Below the pieces are notes generated by a model that did not search any database, was not told the origin of the DNA, and saw nothing but the letters and a program-made list of their open reading frames with translations. 7,229 nucleotides of DNA from positions 1 through 7,229 of the forward strand of contig JAJXYG010000293.1 in NCBI GenBank assembly GCA_021780705.1, read 5' to 3'. This DNA comes from Bacteroidota bacterium. GTDB lineage: Bacteria; Bacteroidota; Bacteroidia; Chitinophagales; Chitinophagaceae. Shown here piece after piece: positions 1-6,806 of the stretch (its first letter is position 1; every line of letters begins with the position of its first letter). The position numbers and the translations under genes were made by a program.

Positions 1-759
1 AGGGGGAGCAGCCGCGTGCGATCCCCGGACGGAAAGCCCCTTATCGTCCCCGGTTGGGGAGGCCGTATGAAGGGAACGGGTTTTTAAATCCGCAACCTCC
101 GGTGAAGCTGCCCTGTCCCTGGGCTCTACAGCGTGCGGGGAAGACTCCTTGCCGGGAGTCGTGAGTTGGCTTCCTTCCTGGTGCGAAGCTGAATCTGCAG
201 ACCGGGTAGTTCCTGCTACCTGAATTTTTGAAGTGGGTGCGATTGTCGGAACTTCAGTATAGCGGGCCAGCATCCACCAGCCCAGCCCGGCGACAGCCGC
301 TGCTGAAGCCAGACTCCACCAAAGAGGCCGGATCTTCCTGATTTTGCTGCGGTTTTTGTACAGGGCCTGCTTTTCTTCAAAAACCACCGATTCATCTGCC
401 CGGAGGCGTGCCAGGCCTATCTGTTCAAAAACTGGCTTGAGGTAGGGGTTTTCCTTAAGAAAGGAAAGGACATCTTCCTGCTCGGCGCAAGGCAATTCCC
501 CATCATGATATTGCACAAAGAACTCCTCAAAATTATCCTGCCCGATGGTATTCACAGTCCGGGCCTTGTAAAGAAATTCCTTGTGCTCCAGTCTGATGTC
601 CACCGGAGCGGATACCGTTCCCAGGATCATACGGAATTCTTCTTCCAGGTCCCGGTTGGATTTCAGAAATATCAGCACCTCTGCCTTTTCGGCATCGGTA
701 AGCTCGTTGTCGGCGTACATCAGAAAATATTCCTCATAATTGTCTCTGCTAATCTCCAT
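1..759 (-). CDS. Partial single-pass membrane protein with duplicated acidic module; candidate anti-sigma/regulatory partner of the ECF sigma factor
   Basis: An open frame of 253 codons starts at the ATG at 757-759 and runs off the left edge without a stop, so the C-terminus is missing. The start lies one base after the sigma factor stop codon, which suggests translational coupling. Residues 6-67 and 75-137 are two copies of one module. Each begins D-N-[YF]-E-E-[YF]-F, continues with Y-x-D-x-E-L and F-L-K-x-N, and ends L-Y-K-x-R. A basic stretch (about 137-144) precedes one hydrophobic, Trp-rich helix (about 146-165), so the N-terminus is predicted cytoplasmic. The remainder is rich in Ser, Thr, Pro and Ala, like an extracytoplasmic linker. 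From general knowledge, similar short acidic modules occur at the N-termini of Bacteroidota membrane proteins encoded next to ECF sigma factors. Anti-sigma activity is inferred from position and topology only. I see no zinc-binding HxxxCxxC motif, so it is not a classical ZAS-type anti-sigma factor. Confidence 0.85.
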   Translation of the reverse strand, partial: MEISRDNYEEYFLMYADNELTDAEKAEVLIFLKSNRDLEEEFRMILGTVSAPVDIRLEHKEFLYKARTVNTIGQDNFEEFFVQYHDGELPCAEQEDVLSFLKENPYLKPVFEQIGLARLRADESVVFEEKQALYKNRSKIRKIRPLWWSLASAAAVAGLGWWMLARYTEVPTIAPTSKIQVAGTTRSADSASHQEGSQLTTPGKESSPHAVEPRDRAASPEVADLKTRSLHTASPTGDDKGLSVRGSHAAAPP

Positions 760-760
760 T

Positions 761-1246
761 TTAGATGACGTTTTCGGGTTTAACCAGGTAATTCTTCAGC
801 TGAATCCTGGCCCGGTGCAGGTACACCTTGACCTGGCTTAAATTCAGCGAAGTGATCTGTGCAATTTCCTCATAGCTATATCCTTCATAATCCTTTAGTA
901 ATACCAGGCTGCGCTGCGTGTCTCCCAGCCTGTCCAGGGCCTCGTGCAGTACCTTCTGCAATTGAGGATGAGGCTGGTGGGTTACCGGTTGGGAGTCCTG
1001 CCCGGGTTCTTTGAGCTGGACTCTCTTATTTTTCCTGATATGGTCTATCATCTGGTGATAGGCCACCGTGAACAGGTAACTCTTGCTGCGCGAGGAGTCC
1101 ACCGATTCGCGGTTCACCCATAATTTCTCAAATGCGGTCTGTACCACGTCCCGGGCGTCTTCGGTATGGCGAAGGTTCCTGACAATGAATCGAAACACAT
1201 TATCGGAATGGAGGTCCACACATTCATTATACTCTCTTTCAGTCAT
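761..1246 (-). CDS. ECF-family RNA polymerase sigma-70 factor
   Basis: A 161-residue protein, the usual size of an ECF sigma factor, with only the two essential domains. Region 2 spans about residues 10-75: the core-binding part is around D30-ARDVVQTAFEKLW, followed by the SYLFTVAYHQMIDHIRK segment that melts the -10 element. A polar linker (about 76-96) leads to region 4 (about 97-152). Its helix-turn-helix (YSYEEIAQITSLNLSQVKVY, 123-142) reads the -35 element. There is no region 1.1 or 3 and no extra C-terminal domain. The ATG at 1244-1246 gives the normal start of region 2, and no strong Shine-Dalgarno sequence precedes it, which is common in Bacteroidota. A membrane protein gene follows after one base and a candidate ECF promoter lies 42-66 bases upstream, consistent with autoregulation. 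The target regulon and inducing signal cannot be read from the sequence. Confidence 0.95.
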   Translation of the reverse strand: MTEREYNECVDLHSDNVFRFIVRNLRHTEDARDVVQTAFEKLWVNRESVDSSRSKSYLFTVAYHQMIDHIRKNKRVQLKEPGQDSQPVTHQPHPQLQKVLHEALDRLGDTQRSLVLLKDYEGYSYEEIAQITSLNLSQVKVYLHRARIQLKNYLVKPENVI

Positions 1247-1287
1247 AAGCCCGGTGGCAAGTGGTGATTACGCTTTGTTCCCTATAA

Positions 1288-1312
1288 TACGAAGGGAAGC
1301 ATGAAAAGTTAC
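1288..1312 (-). promoter_or_regulatory. Candidate ECF-type promoter driving the sigma factor operon
   Basis: Read on the minus strand, GTAAC (1312-1308) is separated by exactly 16 bases from CGTA (1291-1288), followed by TTATAGGG. An AAC-containing -35 element and a CGT-type -10 element with 15-17 base spacing are the usual ECF sigma promoter layout. Transcription would begin near 1281, leaving a leader of about 35 bases before the sigma ATG. Its position directly ahead of the sigma gene suggests autoregulation. That is an inference, because the specificity of this sigma factor is unknown. Confidence 0.5.
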
Positions 1313-1360
1313 AAAGTTCGAATATAATCCTCTCATAAGCGGCATTAGGGAGTTTTCTTG

Positions 1361-1368
1361 TAGGTTTG
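1361..1368 (+). promoter_or_regulatory. Possible Bacteroidota -7 promoter box for kbl
   Basis: TAGGTTTG matches the Bacteroidota primary sigma factor -7 consensus TAnnTTTG and lies 17 bases before the kbl start codon. No convincing TTG-type -33 element is found 19-21 bases upstream, and the resulting leader would be only about ten bases. The call is weak. Confidence 0.3.
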
Positions 1369-1385
1369 CGGCAAAATATACTACG

Positions 1386-2576
1386 ATGAATCAGCCATTT
1401 GTAGACCGAATTGCCAGGGAACTGGCTGAAATTGAACAAGCCGGTCTTTTCAAAAGAGAAAGGATCATTACCAGCAGCCAGGGTGCTGAAATCATTTCCG
1501 GAGGGAAGAAAGTCCTGAATTTCTGTGCCAACAATTACCTGGGCCTTTCGGGGGACCCTTCAGTAATTGAGGCAGCCAAAAAGGTCCTGGATACCCGGGG
1601 ATATGGGATGAGCAGCGTCCGGTTTATCTGTGGTACCCAGGATATTCACAAGGAGCTTGAACAAAAGATCGCTTCCTTCCTCGGGACCGAAGACGCCATC
1701 CTCTATGCCGCCTGTTTTGATGCCAATGGAGGCGTTTTTGAACCCTTGCTGGGGGAAGAGGATGCCATTATCTCCGATGCCCTGAACCATGCCAGCATCA
1801 TTGACGGGGTCCGGCTGTGTAAAGCTCAGCGGTTCCGGTACAATCATAATGACATGGCAGACCTCGAGGAAAAACTGAAACAAAGTGCCTCCTTACGCAA
1901 CCGGATGATTGTAACCGATGGGTCATTCAGCATGGATGGGACCATAGCCCAGCTGGACCGGATTTGTGCGCTGGCCGATCAGTATGGAGCAGCGGTCATG
2001 GTGGATGAAAGCCATTCTACCGGGTTCATAGGAAAAACCGGCAGAGGGACCCATGAATACCGCGGAGTGATGGGTAGGATCGATATCATTACCGGAACCC
2101 TGGGCAAAGCCCTTGGTGGTGCAAGCGGGGGATTTACTGCCGGTAGAAAGGAAATTGTAGAAATGCTGCGTCAGAGAAGCCGGCCTTACCTCTTCAGCAA
2201 TACCCTGGCTCCCTCCATTGTGGGGGCCTCCATAGCCGTATTTGACAAGCTCAGTGAGACTACTGCCCTGAGAGACCAGCTGGAGTCCAATACCCGGTAT
2301 TTCAGGGAAAAAATGACAGAAGCAGGTTTTGATATCAAGCCCGGGGTGCATCCGATCGTGCCCATCATGTTATATGATGCGGTGCTCGCCCAGGAATTTG
2401 CCACCCGGCTCCTGGAAGAAGGCATCTATGTCATCGGATTTTTCTACCCTGTAGTGGCCAAAGGGCAGGCCAGAATACGGGTGCAGTTGAGTGCGGCGCA
2501 CCAGCAGACTCACCTGGATTCTGCCATTGCGGCGTTTATCAAGGTCGGACGGGAACTTAAAGTGATTGCCGCCTAG
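1386..2576 (+). CDS. kbl: Glycine C-acetyltransferase (2-amino-3-ketobutyrate CoA ligase), PLP-dependent
   Basis: A cytosolic enzyme that cleaves 2-amino-3-ketobutyrate with CoA to glycine and acetyl-CoA, the second step of threonine degradation through threonine dehydrogenase. The 396 residues are close to the 398 of the E. coli enzyme. It is an alpha-oxoamine synthase (fold type I). Visible motifs are NNYLGLSG (about 49-56), the PLP-stacking H135 in [12 protein letters not shown]207 and H210 in [18 protein letters not shown], the PLP-binding K241 in [15 protein letters not shown], and [13 protein letters not shown]. The C-terminal stretch [15 protein letters not shown] is very close to E. 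coli Kbl. This favours Kbl over its relatives serine palmitoyltransferase, BioF and HemA. The start gives a family-typical N-terminus. No threonine dehydrogenase gene is in the window; the next gene on this strand is lutB-like, 87 bases beyond the kbl stop by its preferred start. Nothing looks damaged. Confidence 0.96.
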   Translation: MNQPFVDRIARELAEIEQAGLFKRERIITSSQGAEIISGGKKVLNFCANNYLGLSGDPSVIEAAKKVLDTRGYGMSSVRFICGTQDIHKELEQKIASFLGTEDAILYAACFDANGGVFEPLLGEEDAIISDALNHASIIDGVRLCKAQRFRYNHNDMADLEEKLKQSASLRNRMIVTDGSFSMDGTIAQLDRICALADQYGAAVMVDESHSTGFIGKTGRGTHEYRGVMGRIDIITGTLGKALGGASGGFTAGRKEIVEMLRQRSRPYLFSNTLAPSIVGASIAVFDKLSETTALRDQLESNTRYFREKMTEAGFDIKPGVHPIVPIMLYDAVLAQEFATRLLEEGIYVIGFFYPVVAKGQARIRVQLSAAHQQTHLDSAIAAFIKVGRELKVIAA

Positions 2577-2610
2577 CATAAGAGATCCTTCCTTGCATCG
2601 GAATCTTTGA

Positions 2611-2618
2611 TATCTTTA
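2611..2618 (+). promoter_or_regulatory. Weak candidate -7 box upstream of the lutB-like gene
   Basis: TATCTTTA differs from the Bacteroidota TAnnTTTG consensus at the last base. A TTG at 2593-2595 could serve as the -33 element, but the spacing (15 bases) is shorter than the usual 19-21. If used, transcription would start downstream of the ATG at 2607 and so support the later start at 2664. Confidence 0.22.
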
Positions 2619-2653
2619 TGCCTTATTCTAGGTTGTCCCCACATCCAAAATTC

Positions 2654-2659
2654 AGAAGG
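2654..2659 (+). promoter_or_regulatory. Shine-Dalgarno-like site supporting the lutB start at 2664
   Basis: AGAAGG ends four bases before the ATG at 2664. No comparable purine-rich site lies a suitable distance before the ATG at 2607, so this favours the downstream start. Many Bacteroidota genes lack such sites, so the support is moderate. Confidence 0.4.
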
Positions 2660-2663
2660 GATC

Positions 2664-4043
2664 ATGACTGAAAATGCTTCATCTTTCAAGGCGAAAAGCA
2701 CGGTAAAATCTGCCGACCTGGACCATCGCCAGAAAATCAACTATAATATCAGCCGCTATAATGCGATTGTACCCCAGGGAAAGAGCCAGTTTGCCAACCT
2801 GGAACTGGCCAGGGAACGGGCCAAAAATATCAAATGGAAGGCCCTGGAGACCCTGGACCAGCAATTGGAAGAGTTTGAGAAGCAATTTACCGGCCGTGGC
2901 GGAAAGGTGATCTGGGCGCAGGATTCACAGGAGGCACTGGATGCGATCCTCACCATCTGTAAGGAGAAGAACTGCCGGTCCGTGGTCAAAAGCAAAAGCA
3001 TGGTCACCGAAGAAATCCATCTCAATGATTTCCTTGAAAAGCAGGGAATCCAGAGTGTAGAAACCGACCTGGGCGAATACATCCAGCAACTCGATGGAGA
3101 GCCGCCGTATCATATTGTGACCCCTGCCATGCATAAAAGTAAGGAGGATGTGGCTAAGCTCTTCGAACAAAAGCTGGGTACCCGCTCTAAATTATCCCCG
3201 GAAGAGCTGACTATCGTGGCCCGGGAAACCTTGCGGGATAAATACACGGAAGCTGAAATCGGAATTACCGGCGCCAATTTTATCATCAGCGAAATCGGTG
3301 GAATTGCACTTACCGAAAACGAAGGCAATGGCAGGCTGTGCACTGCCTGGCCCAAAACTCATATTGTGGTCACGGGAATAGAAAAGGTAATTTCCTCCCT
3401 CACAGACCTGGCCCTGATGTGGCCCCTGCTTGCCACCTATGGAACCGGCCAGCGGGTCACCGTGTACAGTAGCATCATTTCAGGGCCCCGCCAGCCGGGG
3501 GAACCCGACGGGCCGGAAGATATGTATGTCATCCTGCTGGACAACAACCGTTCCACCGTCCTGGCCAATCCGGAACTGCGGGAAAGCCTCTATTGTATCC
3601 GTTGCGGGGCCTGCCTGAATGCCTGCCCGGTCTATAAGAATATTGGCGGCCATGCCTATGGCACCACCTATAGCGGACCCATCGGAAGCGTGATCACTCC
3701 CCAATTTTCAGGTGCCCGGGAATATGGCCACTTGAGCTTTGCTTCCTCCCTGTGCGGCAATTGTACCGAAGTGTGTTCGGTGAAAATCAATCTGCATGAA
3801 CTATTGCTGGTCAACCGGCGCGATTATGTGGAAGGAGGAATGGCACCTTTTTCCGAAAAGGCTGCCTGGAAGATCTGGAAGATCGCTTCCCTGAAAAGGG
3901 GATGGATGAATATGGGAAGTGGTACTATGAAAACCAAAGTGGTCAACAAATTGTTCAAGGACTGGAATGCACACCGGTCTGAATTGGAATTCAGCCAAAA
4001 AACCTTCAATGCCCTCTGGAAGGAGCAACGTCCCGAATCTTAA
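2664..4043 (+). CDS. lutB: LutB-like lactate utilisation protein: LUD domain plus two-cluster 4Fe-4S ferredoxin domain
   Basis: Homologous to B. subtilis LutB and E. coli YkgF, the iron-sulfur subunit of the LutABC L-lactate oxidation complex. The 459 residues fit the family. An N-terminal helical region is followed by the LUD domain (about 70-300), with the hallmark stretch GITGANFIISEIGGIALTEN and then GNGRLCTAWPKTHIVVTGIEK. A ferredoxin-like segment has C311, C314, C317 and C321-P, then C364, C367 and C371. The last Cys is followed by Ser where Pro is usual. A small C-terminal tail follows. I chose the ATG at 2664: it has AGAAGG just upstream and gives a LutB-like N-terminus. The in-frame ATG at 2607 would add 19 residues (MISLCLILGCPHIQNSEGI) unlike the family. 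No lutA or lutC is adjacent, so lactate oxidation is inferred from family alone. The stop overlaps the purH stop on the opposite strand. Confidence 0.9.
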   Translation: MTENASSFKAKSTVKSADLDHRQKINYNISRYNAIVPQGKSQFANLELARERAKNIKWKALETLDQQLEEFEKQFTGRGGKVIWAQDSQEALDAILTICKEKNCRSVVKSKSMVTEEIHLNDFLEKQGIQSVETDLGEYIQQLDGEPPYHIVTPAMHKSKEDVAKLFEQKLGTRSKLSPEELTIVARETLRDKYTEAEIGITGANFIISEIGGIALTENEGNGRLCTAWPKTHIVVTGIEKVISSLTDLALMWPLLATYGTGQRVTVYSSIISGPRQPGEPDGPEDMYVILLDNNRSTVLANPELRESLYCIRCGACLNACPVYKNIGGHAYGTTYSGPIGSVITPQFSGAREYGHLSFASSLCGNCTEVCSVKINLHELLLVNRRDYVEGGMAPFSEKAAWKIWKIASLKRGWMNMGSGTMKTKVVNKLFKDWNAHRSELEFSQKTFNALWKEQRPES

Positions 4044-5560
4044 TGTTTGAAATGCCTCATGGCGGTCAGTACCATGACCAGGTCATTTTTTTGGCAATAC
4101 TCAATAGAGTCTTTATCCCTTATGGACCCGCCTGGTTGAATGAAAGCGGTTACCCCTGCCTGGTGGGCTATGGTGACACAATCATCAAACGGGAAGAAGG
4201 CGTCGCTGGCCACCACGGAATCCTTTAAATCAAAATTGAACTGGTTTGCCTTGGCGATGGCCTGGCGAAGGGCATCTACCCTTGAAGTTTGCCCGCAGCC
4301 CTTTCCGATAAGTTGAAGGTCCTTGATGATGGCAATGGCATTGCTTTTTAAATGTTTGCAGACCAGGTTTGCAAATTGCAGGTCTTCCTTCTGGGATGGG
4401 CTGCTGGGGTGGCCCCCTTCTTCTTTCCACTCGATGAAATTGCCCTTGTCAAAATCCTGGGTCAGGGTTCCGTTGAGCAGGGTCTTGGACAGGGTTTTTT
4501 CAGACGGGAATTCCCGGAGTTTGAGCAGGATCCGGTTTTTCTTGCCCTGAAGCAGGGTCAGCGCTTCCGGATCAAAGGCAGGCGCAATCAATACTTCAAA
4601 AAAGAGGGTATGGAGGGATTCTGCCGTCTTTTGATCGATGGGGGCATTGCTGATCAGTACCCCTCCAAATGCACTTTCCGGATCTCCGGCCAGTGCTGCA
4701 TCAAAGGCCTCGCTCACCGTCTTGCGCTGGGCAATGCCGCATACATTGGTATGCTTGATCACTGCAAAGGTGAATTTGCCTGCCGGGGCCGGACTGAATT
4801 CCTGCATGAGCTGCACGGCCGCATCAATGTCTACCAGGTTGTTATAGGAGAGCTCCTTTCCATGCAACTGTTCAAAGATCTCTTTCAGGTCACCGGAGAA
4901 TGAGGCCTGCTGATGGGGGTTTTCCCCATAACGCAGCACCTTTCTTTCCGATACGAACGGGTTGAGAAAGGAAGTCTGGTTGAAGTAATTGGAAATGGCG
5001 ATGTCATATCCTGCACATACGTCAAAAGCCTTTATGGCAAACCCCATCCTTTCTTCCAGGGTAGTGGCTGCCACCGGCCTGGACAGTATGGAAACCAGGT
5101 CTGTATACTGGTCCTTGGCTGCAATGACCATTACATGGGCAAAATTCTTGGCAGCGGCACGGATCATGGAGGGGCCGCCGATGTCTATTTTTTCAATGAT
5201 GGCCTTTTGGTCGGTGGTGGATTTCACGGTAGCCTCAAACGGATACAGATCCACAATCACCAGGTCTATTTCCGGAATATGATACTGCTTCATTTCTTCC
5301 AGGTCGCTGGCAAGTTCCCTTCTTCCCAGGATGGCCCCAAACACGGAGGGATGCAAGGTTTTGACCCTGCCTCCGAGAATGGAGGGAAAGCCGGTCAGAG
5401 ACTCCACGGACACGCAGGAACCCCCCGCCTCTTCAATAAATTTTTGGGTACCGCCCGTAGAATAGATGGTAATGCCCTGTTTTTTCAGCAATTGGATGAC
5501 GGGTTCCAGCCCTTCCTTGTCAAATACGGAGATGAGGGCAGATTGTATTTTTTTTTCCAT
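4040..5560 (-). CDS. purH: Bifunctional AICAR formyltransferase / IMP cyclohydrolase
   Basis: Catalyses the last two steps of de novo purine synthesis in the cytosol: transfer of a formyl group from 10-formyl-tetrahydrofolate to AICAR, then ring closure to IMP. The 506 residues match the family. The N-terminal MGS-like cyclohydrolase domain (about 5-150) shows SVFDKEG, YSTGGT, GGRVKTLHP (66-71 region), DLYPFEATV and IDIGGPSMIRAAAKN. The transformylase part (about 200-506) shows LRYGENPHQQASF, NNLVDIDAAVQL, the catalytic pair K269-H270 in IKHTNVCGIA, ESAFGGVL, TSRVDALRQAI, SDAFFPFDD, QPGGSIRD and the C-terminal MRHFKH. All expected catalytic features are present. AAGGA lies a few bases before the start. 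Codons 2-4 include nine consecutive A residues. No other pur gene is nearby, so it is probably transcribed alone or as the end of a longer minus-strand message. Confidence 0.97.
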   Translation of the reverse strand: MEKKIQSALISVFDKEGLEPVIQLLKKQGITIYSTGGTQKFIEEAGGSCVSVESLTGFPSILGGRVKTLHPSVFGAILGRRELASDLEEMKQYHIPEIDLVIVDLYPFEATVKSTTDQKAIIEKIDIGGPSMIRAAAKNFAHVMVIAAKDQYTDLVSILSRPVAATTLEERMGFAIKAFDVCAGYDIAISNYFNQTSFLNPFVSERKVLRYGENPHQQASFSGDLKEIFEQLHGKELSYNNLVDIDAAVQLMQEFSPAPAGKFTFAVIKHTNVCGIAQRKTVSEAFDAALAGDPESAFGGVLISNAPIDQKTAESLHTLFFEVLIAPAFDPEALTLLQGKKNRILLKLREFPSEKTLSKTLLNGTLTQDFDKGNFIEWKEEGGHPSSPSQKEDLQFANLVCKHLKSNAIAIIKDLQLIGKGCGQTSRVDALRQAIAKANQFNFDLKDSVVASDAFFPFDDCVTIAHQAGVTAFIQPGGSIRDKDSIEYCQKNDLVMVLTAMRHFKH

Positions 5561-5610
5561 GGTCCTTTTGGGAAATAGCGTACTTATAATTCAATGAATC
5601 CCCCTGCCGG

Positions 5611-5636
5611 TTTGCCTGGGGTGGGGGAGCGGCAAA
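5611..5636. repeat. Inverted repeat overlapping the purH -7 box; possible operator or leader hairpin
   Basis: TTTGCC (5611-5616) and GGCAAA (5631-5636) are perfect 6-base inverted arms around a 14-base G/C-rich spacer. One arm includes the TTTG of the candidate purH -7 box. A factor bound here could block the promoter, or the transcribed strand could fold into a short hairpin. Six-base arms can arise by chance, so function is unproven. Confidence 0.3.
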
Positions 5637-5640
5637 GGTA
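5633..5640 (-). promoter_or_regulatory. Candidate Bacteroidota promoter (-7 box) for purH
   Basis: On the minus strand TACCTTTG is a perfect match to the TAnnTTTG -7 element of Bacteroidota primary sigma factor promoters. It lies 72 bases before the purH ATG, inside the 205-base gap from the preceding cyclase gene. No clear TTG-type -33 element is found about 19-21 bases upstream. The TTTG of the box is part of an inverted repeat (GGCAAA at 5631-5636 and TTTGCC at 5611-5616 on the plus strand). Confidence 0.45.
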
Positions 5641-5765
5641 ACCTATCCGGGCCTTTTTACCGATTTTTAAATTTTGGGAAAGGCCGGTTCCGGGATATTA
5701 TAAAGCGGATGGGAAGCAGGGTATTCGGGACCGCATGGAGGGTCGGATGATTTGAAAAATCAATC

Positions 5766-6806
5766 CTATTCAAGGACTTCATAAGCTGCCAGGACCACGG
5801 ACTTGTTTTTCACCCTGATATGATCCACGGGATTGCAGGAAAAGGATTCCTTCACCTTTTCCCAGCATTCCCGGGTAATGAGTATCTGTCCCGGTTTGGC
5901 GGCATCCTGCAGCCGTTGGGCGGTATTGACCGTGTCCCCGATAACGGTATAATCCAGTCTTTTGAGCTGCTCTGAGCCAATATTGCCGCTGATCATGGTG
6001 CCACTGTTGATTCCTATGGATACATTGGGCACAAAACTGGATACTTCGGGCTGGGGTCCGAAGGAAGCGATATGTTTTCGCACCATCAGGCAGGCGTCTA
6101 TGGCCCGGTCCAGGTGGAAATCCCCCTTGAACACGGCAAGAACCGCATCCCCGATAAATTTATCAATGTATCCCTCCTGGGTGATGATCTCCTTGACCAT
6201 GATGTCAAAGCATTTGTTGAGCAGCCGGACTACGGCATCAGGTGCTTCCTTTTCGGTAATGGCAGTAAAACCGCACACATCAATAAATACTACGGTCGCA
6301 TCCAGGATTTCATTGGCCATCAGCTGGGTCTCAAACTCCCTTCCATCCATAAAATTGAGGACCGTCTTGTCCACGTACATTTTCAGGATGTTATTTTCCT
6401 TGATGGCTTCCAGGGTCTTATGAAGCTGGGAGATATAGCTTAGGGTCTTTTCGATGGTGATGCTCAAGTCCTGGAAGTTGACCGGCTTGCACACAAAGTC
6501 AAAGGCCCCCCGGTTCATCGCGGTGCGGATGTTTTCCATATCCCCATAGGCGGATACGATCACTGCCTTGGTCAGGATTTTCAGTTCGTTAAGTTTGGAA
6601 AGCAAGGTCAGCCCGTCCATTTCGGGCATATTGATGTCGCTGAGCAGGATGTCAATCGACGGGTCGGTCCTGAGCGCTTCCAGGGCTTTGGCCCCATTGG
6701 CGGCAAAGGAGAACTCATAGATACCCTCCCGGATCTCCTTGCGGAATTTCTGTTTGATCAGCACCTCCAGGTCCGCCTCATCATCTGCCACAAGTATCTT
6801 AGCCAT
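5766..6806 (-). CDS. Response regulator with class III adenylate/guanylate cyclase output domain
   Basis: A soluble 346-residue protein. A CheY-like receiver (about 3-122) has the acidic pair D8-D9, phospho-acceptor D57 in LLSDINMPEMDG, S85 and K107 in VCKPV, so it should be phosphorylatable. A helical linker (about 123-165) leads to a class III cyclase domain (about 168-346). Its metal-binding aspartates are D176 (FIDVCGF) and D220 (FIGDAVLAVF). The purine-selecting pair is K216 and T287, and the transition-state residues are N294 and R298 (TVNTAQR). Lys/Thr at the selecting positions is the pattern known from bacterial adenylate cyclases, so the product is predicted to be cAMP, although specificity is inferred. 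The start overlaps the preceding receiver gene by 8 bases, so the two are co-translated. No cognate histidine kinase is in the window; it may lie beyond the right edge. No clear terminator precedes purH. Confidence 0.95.
   Translation of the reverse strand: MAKILVADDEADLEVLIKQKFRKEIREGIYEFSFAANGAKALEALRTDPSIDILLSDINMPEMDGLTLLSKLNELKILTKAVIVSAYGDMENIRTAMNRGAFDFVCKPVNFQDLSITIEKTLSYISQLHKTLEAIKENNILKMYVDKTVLNFMDGREFETQLMANEILDATVVFIDVCGFTAITEKEAPDAVVRLLNKCFDIMVKEIITQEGYIDKFIGDAVLAVFKGDFHLDRAIDACLMVRKHIASFGPQPEVSSFVPNVSIGINSGTMISGNIGSEQLKRLDYTVIGDTVNTAQRLQDAAKPGQILITRECWEKVKESFSCNPVDHIRVKNKSVVLAAYEVLE

Noticed and set aside
505..768. Plus-strand ORF of 87 codons
   Set aside because: It lies antisense to the membrane protein gene at 1-759, whose translation has clear repeats and a transmembrane helix. 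The plus-strand product shows no recognisable domain.
1283..1328. TATAAT hexamers on the plus strand at 1283-1288 and 1323-1328 as promoters for kbl
   Set aside because: Bacteroidota housekeeping promoters use TAnnTTTG rather than TATAAT. The first hexamer overlaps the opposite-strand ECF -10 element, and neither has a convincing -35 partner.
1386..2576. Serine palmitoyltransferase (sphingolipid synthesis) instead of Kbl
   Set aside because: Bacteroidota do carry this relative, but the motifs [36 protein letters not shown] and [15 protein letters not shown] are those of glycine C-acetyltransferase.
2607..2663. Upstream in-frame start for the lutB-like gene (ATG at 2607)
   Set aside because: The added 19 residues do not resemble LutB N-termini, there is no ribosome site, and a possible promoter box lies downstream of this ATG.
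4352..5578. Two long plus-strand ORFs (183 and 221 codons) opposite purH
   Set aside because: They are antisense to a fully conserved purH, have no domain-like motifs, and are explained by its codon composition. Long antisense ORFs are common opposite conserved genes of balanced GC content.
5701..5765. Intrinsic terminator after the cyclase gene
   Set aside because: Only a 4-base GACC/GGTC pairing is visible and no T-run follows on the minus strand, so no terminator is called.
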